From NCBI RefSeq assembly GCF_018854495.1, contig NZ_JABBDR010000132.1:1-25531 (forward strand): a DNA stretch of 25,531 nt, given 5' to 3'. The notes beneath the pieces are model-generated. The model saw only the letters and a list, made by a program, of their open reading frames with translations, was not told where the DNA came from and did no database searches. Shown here in pieces: positions 23,332 through 25,531 of this stretch. Source of the DNA: Acidithiobacillus ferruginosus. Lineage in GTDB: Bacteria > Pseudomonadota > Gammaproteobacteria > Acidithiobacillales > Acidithiobacillaceae. Numbering within the stretch: position 1 is the first letter of the stretch; the number at the start of each line of letters is the position of its first letter. The position numbers and the translations under genes were made by a program.

Positions 23332-24516
23332 TCAACGATGCCGCTCCTGTGTGGGCAGGAGCCGGTGGCAATGCCGGGCGATCATCAGGTCTTCATTGGT
23401 GGGTAGGACGAGGATTTCCACTGGACTATGGGCTACTGATATGCGCGGTTCGGGGCTTTCGTTGGCGACCGGGTCGATCTCCAGGCCAAGTCCCGTCAGG
23501 GGGCGGCAGATGGCCCAGCGGATCGCGGCGGCGTGTTCGCCGATGCCCCCCGTAAAGACGAGGCGGTCCAGTCCGCCCAGCACCGCCATCAGTCCCCCGA
23601 TGGCCTTGCGCGCACTATAGGCGAAAATCTCGATGGCCTGCGCCGCATGGGCATCGTCATTGCGCAGCCCGAGCAGGGTCTGCATGTCGCCGCTGCAGGC
23701 CGAAATACCCAGCAACCCGGACAAATGGTTGAGGAGCCGCTCCAGTTGTGCGGCATTATAGCCTTTTTCTTCCATGAGATAGAGCAGAACGCCAGGATCG
23801 AGATCGCCGCTCCGCGTGCCCATCACCAGCCCCCCCGTGGGGGTGAGGCCCATGGTGGTGTCGCGGCACTGGCCGTTATGCACCGCCGCCATACTGGCGC
23901 CGTTGCCCAGGTGAGCGATGATGGTCTTGCCGGTGGCGTGATCGGGGAGTTGGCTGACGATATATTCGTAAGAGAGGCCATGAAAGCCGTATTTACGGAC
24001 ACCTTCATGCCAGAGATTGCGCGGCAGAGGCAGGCGGGCGGCCACTTCCGGGATGTTCTGGTGAAAGGCCGTATCGAAGCAGGCGGCCTGCGGAATCCCG
24101 GGCCACACCGCCTGTACGGCCTCGATGGCGGCGATTTCTGCGGGCAGGTGCAGTGGGGCAAAGCGCAGGGAGGCGCGCAGGTCACCGAGCACCTGGGTGT
24201 CCACCAGACAGTGCGCCTGATGACGGGGTCCGCCGGAGACGATGCGGTGGCCAACGCCGTCCGGCGTTGCGTATTGCACCTCGCTCAAGGCGGCGAAAAC
24301 GGCTTTCAGGGCATCCTGGTGATGGGAAAGGACCAGTTGCCGGTCGGTGATCGGATCTTGTCCCCGTTGCAGCCACAAGCGTCCGATGCTCTGCCCGATG
24401 CGTTCCGCGGCGCCCTCCGCGAGCTTCTCTTCTCCTGCAGCGCCCAACGCAAAAACGGCGAATTTGATGGAGGACGAACCGCTGTTGAGGCAGAGAATAT
24501 GGCGTATTGCCGCCAT
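23332..24516 (-). CDS. ackA: Acetate kinase
   Basis: Acetate kinase interconverts acetyl phosphate + ADP and acetate + ATP. The 394-residue product has the N-terminal LCLNSGSSSIKF with N11, GHRIVSGG, FDTAFHQNIPE, the phosphate-binding HLGNGASMAA, DTTMGLTPTGGLVMGTRSGDLDPG and FTGGIGEHAAAIR, all standard for AckA rather than butyrate kinase. ATG 24516 follows the E2 stop after two bases; a GTG at 24522 that overlaps that stop (GTGA) and has a G-rich site six bases upstream is an equally good start. With the phosphotransacetylase it closes the acetyl-CoA to acetate route and gives ATP by substrate-level phosphorylation; the reverse direction would be acetate uptake. Confidence 0.93.
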   Translation of the reverse strand: MAAIRHILCLNSGSSSIKFAVFALGAAGEEKLAEGAAERIGQSIGRLWLQRGQDPITDRQLVLSHHQDALKAVFAALSEVQYATPDGVGHRIVSGGPRHQAHCLVDTQVLGDLRASLRFAPLHLPAEIAAIEAVQAVWPGIPQAACFDTAFHQNIPEVAARLPLPRNLWHEGVRKYGFHGLSYEYIVSQLPDHATGKTIIAHLGNGASMAAVHNGQCRDTTMGLTPTGGLVMGTRSGDLDPGVLLYLMEEKGYNAAQLERLLNHLSGLLGISACSGDMQTLLGLRNDDAHAAQAIEIFAYSARKAIGGLMAVLGGLDRLVFTGGIGEHAAAIRWAICRPLTGLGLEIDPVANESPEPRISVAHSPVEILVLPTNEDLMIARHCHRLLPTQERHR

Positions 24517-24518
24517 GC

Positions 24519-25531
24519 TCACGGTTGTCCCCCGCCACCGGACAGCCAGGACAGATCCTCCAGCCGCTTGCCCAGACGTTGCAGGAAGCGCGCGGCATCC
24601 GCGCCGAAAATCACCCGGTGATCGCAACTCAGGGTGAAGTCGGTCAGCCCGTCACTACCCGCCGCCGCAACGGCAAGGATGGCGGAGGCGCCCACCGGCA
24701 CGATGGCATTGAATCGCTCTATTTGCGAGAAAACCCCAAGATTGGAGAGGTAAAAACTCGCACCCTGGTAGTCTTCCGGATAAATCCTGCCTTTTTTGAC
24801 TTTGCCCAGCAGAATGCGCCAGTCCTCTGCGAGTTCCTTGAGCGGCCGTTTGGCTGCGTCGCGCAGCACGGGGGTAATCAGTCCGTTTCCGGTGTCTACG
24901 GCGATGCCCATATCCACCCGACTACGCTTGGCCAGCCCCTCCCGGGTCCAGGCGTGGTTAAACCAGGGATCTTCCGCGACGGTCAGGGCGCAGGCACGGC
25001 TCAGAGCAAGGGTCAGGCTCAGTCCGCTCGCCTTGGCAGCGGCATGCAGGGGCGCCACGGCGAAGCGACTGCTGATGAGGAAAGAGGGTGTATTCAGCGT
25101 AGCGGACATGTTGCGGGCGACGGCGGCGCGCAGGAGGTTGGGACGTTCGATGGTATAAGGCGGTCCCATACGCAGATCGGTATCCTGAGGTGCGAGGGCT
25201 GCGGCCAGCACCTGGGCAGCGTGAATGGTGCCATCGGGGCCGGCTTTGACCTGAAGGATATCAAGTTCCAGATCCCGGGCCAGGGCGCGGGCGTAGGGAG
25301 AAGCCAGTAAACCATCGGCATGGGGGGGTTGCGGTGCAACGGCGTGCGGCTGGGGGAGAGGAGCGGGCTTCTTCAGGGAGCCGGAATCTGCTTGTGTTGC
25401 AGCGGTCGTAGAGGTGGCTGGTGGCAGTTTATCCGGTGGTGCGGTCTTTTTCTCTGCAACCGGTGCGGGTGTAACCGAAGGCGGTGCAGGCGGTGTACTT
25501 GGTGTGGGGGTTTTGGTGGCACCGCCCGTAT
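24519..25531 (-). CDS. 2-oxoacid dehydrogenase E2 acyltransferase (N-terminal part outside window)
   Basis: The frame enters from beyond the right edge. In order it shows a Pro/Ala/Thr-rich flexible linker of about 70 residues (to about 25320), a peripheral subunit-binding domain for E3/E1 (about 25310-25200, SPYARALARDLELD...GPDGTIHAAQVL), and the catalytic acyltransferase domain (25170-24525). The lipoyl domain should lie outside the window. Together with acetate kinase it suggests a pyruvate dehydrogenase complex delivering acetyl-CoA. The active-site motif, normally HRxxDG, reads DHRVIFGA: the histidine is kept but the aspartate is replaced by phenylalanine (24606-24608). E1 and E3 genes are not visible and are presumably upstream. 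Confidence 0.85.
   Translation of the reverse strand, partial: TGGATKTPTPSTPPAPPSVTPAPVAEKKTAPPDKLPPATSTTAATQADSGSLKKPAPLPQPHAVAPQPPHADGLLASPYARALARDLELDILQVKAGPDGTIHAAQVLAAALAPQDTDLRMGPPYTIERPNLLRAAVARNMSATLNTPSFLISSRFAVAPLHAAAKASGLSLTLALSRACALTVAEDPWFNHAWTREGLAKRSRVDMGIAVDTGNGLITPVLRDAAKRPLKELAEDWRILLGKVKKGRIYPEDYQGASFYLSNLGVFSQIERFNAIVPVGASAILAVAAAGSDGLTDFTLSCDHRVIFGADAARFLQRLGKRLEDLSWLSGGGGQP

Overview
The window looks like a chromosomal segment of an acidophilic sulfur- and iron-oxidising gammaproteobacterium of the Acidithiobacillus ferrooxidans group. The strongest pointer is the sulfide:quinone reductase at 6869-8173, which I recognise as the A. ferrooxidans enzyme and which has its three catalytic cysteines (C128, C160, C356) in the expected places. 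The GC-rich coding style, an HdeD-type acid-stress membrane protein and the mix of CO2-fixer central metabolism genes fit. I see no phage, plasmid, insertion sequence, CRISPR, rRNA or tRNA. The species call comes from recognition, not from a search.

Left part (1-9900). A large membrane protein, probably MscS-like, runs off the left edge. A 370-base regulatory region rich in inverted repeats follows, then a small exported protein behind a near-consensus sigma-54 promoter, then a convergent ferritin-like diiron protein. Next is a tight plus-strand housekeeping run: YciO, site-2 protease, trpS, scpA, scpB, with overlaps at several junctions. sqr follows with its own promoter, a leader hairpin and a strong terminator. 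Then rluB and an endonuclease III-like glycosylase, closed by a terminator.

Right part (9900-25531). Two long minus-strand operons hold carbon metabolism. The first (18841 to 9892) reads: FAD/NAD disulfide-type oxidoreductase, class I fructose-bisphosphate aldolase, pyruvate kinase, alpha-glucan phosphorylase, HdeD-like protein, EmrB-type MFS, a 90-residue orphan, and a GlsB/YeaQ-type protein. Neighbours overlap or lie at most 37 bases apart. The second (from beyond 25531 to 19932) reads: E2 acyltransferase (partial), acetate kinase, MFS transporter, phosphate acetyl/butyryltransferase, PfkB-type phosphofructokinase. Together they provide most of the catabolic steps from glycogen to pyruvate and on through acetyl-CoA and acetyl phosphate to acetate. 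This suggests a reserve-burning module in an autotroph, with acid-stress and efflux genes in the same transcription unit.

Between the two operons a lone plus-strand gene encodes a small exported Sel1-like protein. It too has a sigma-54-type promoter, and about 100 bases upstream of it is an inverted repeat (YGTCG-N8-CGACA) that also occurs upstream of the first sigma-54 promoter, 18 kb away. This apparent two-gene sigma-54 mini-regulon of small exported orphan proteins is the most novel signal in the window.
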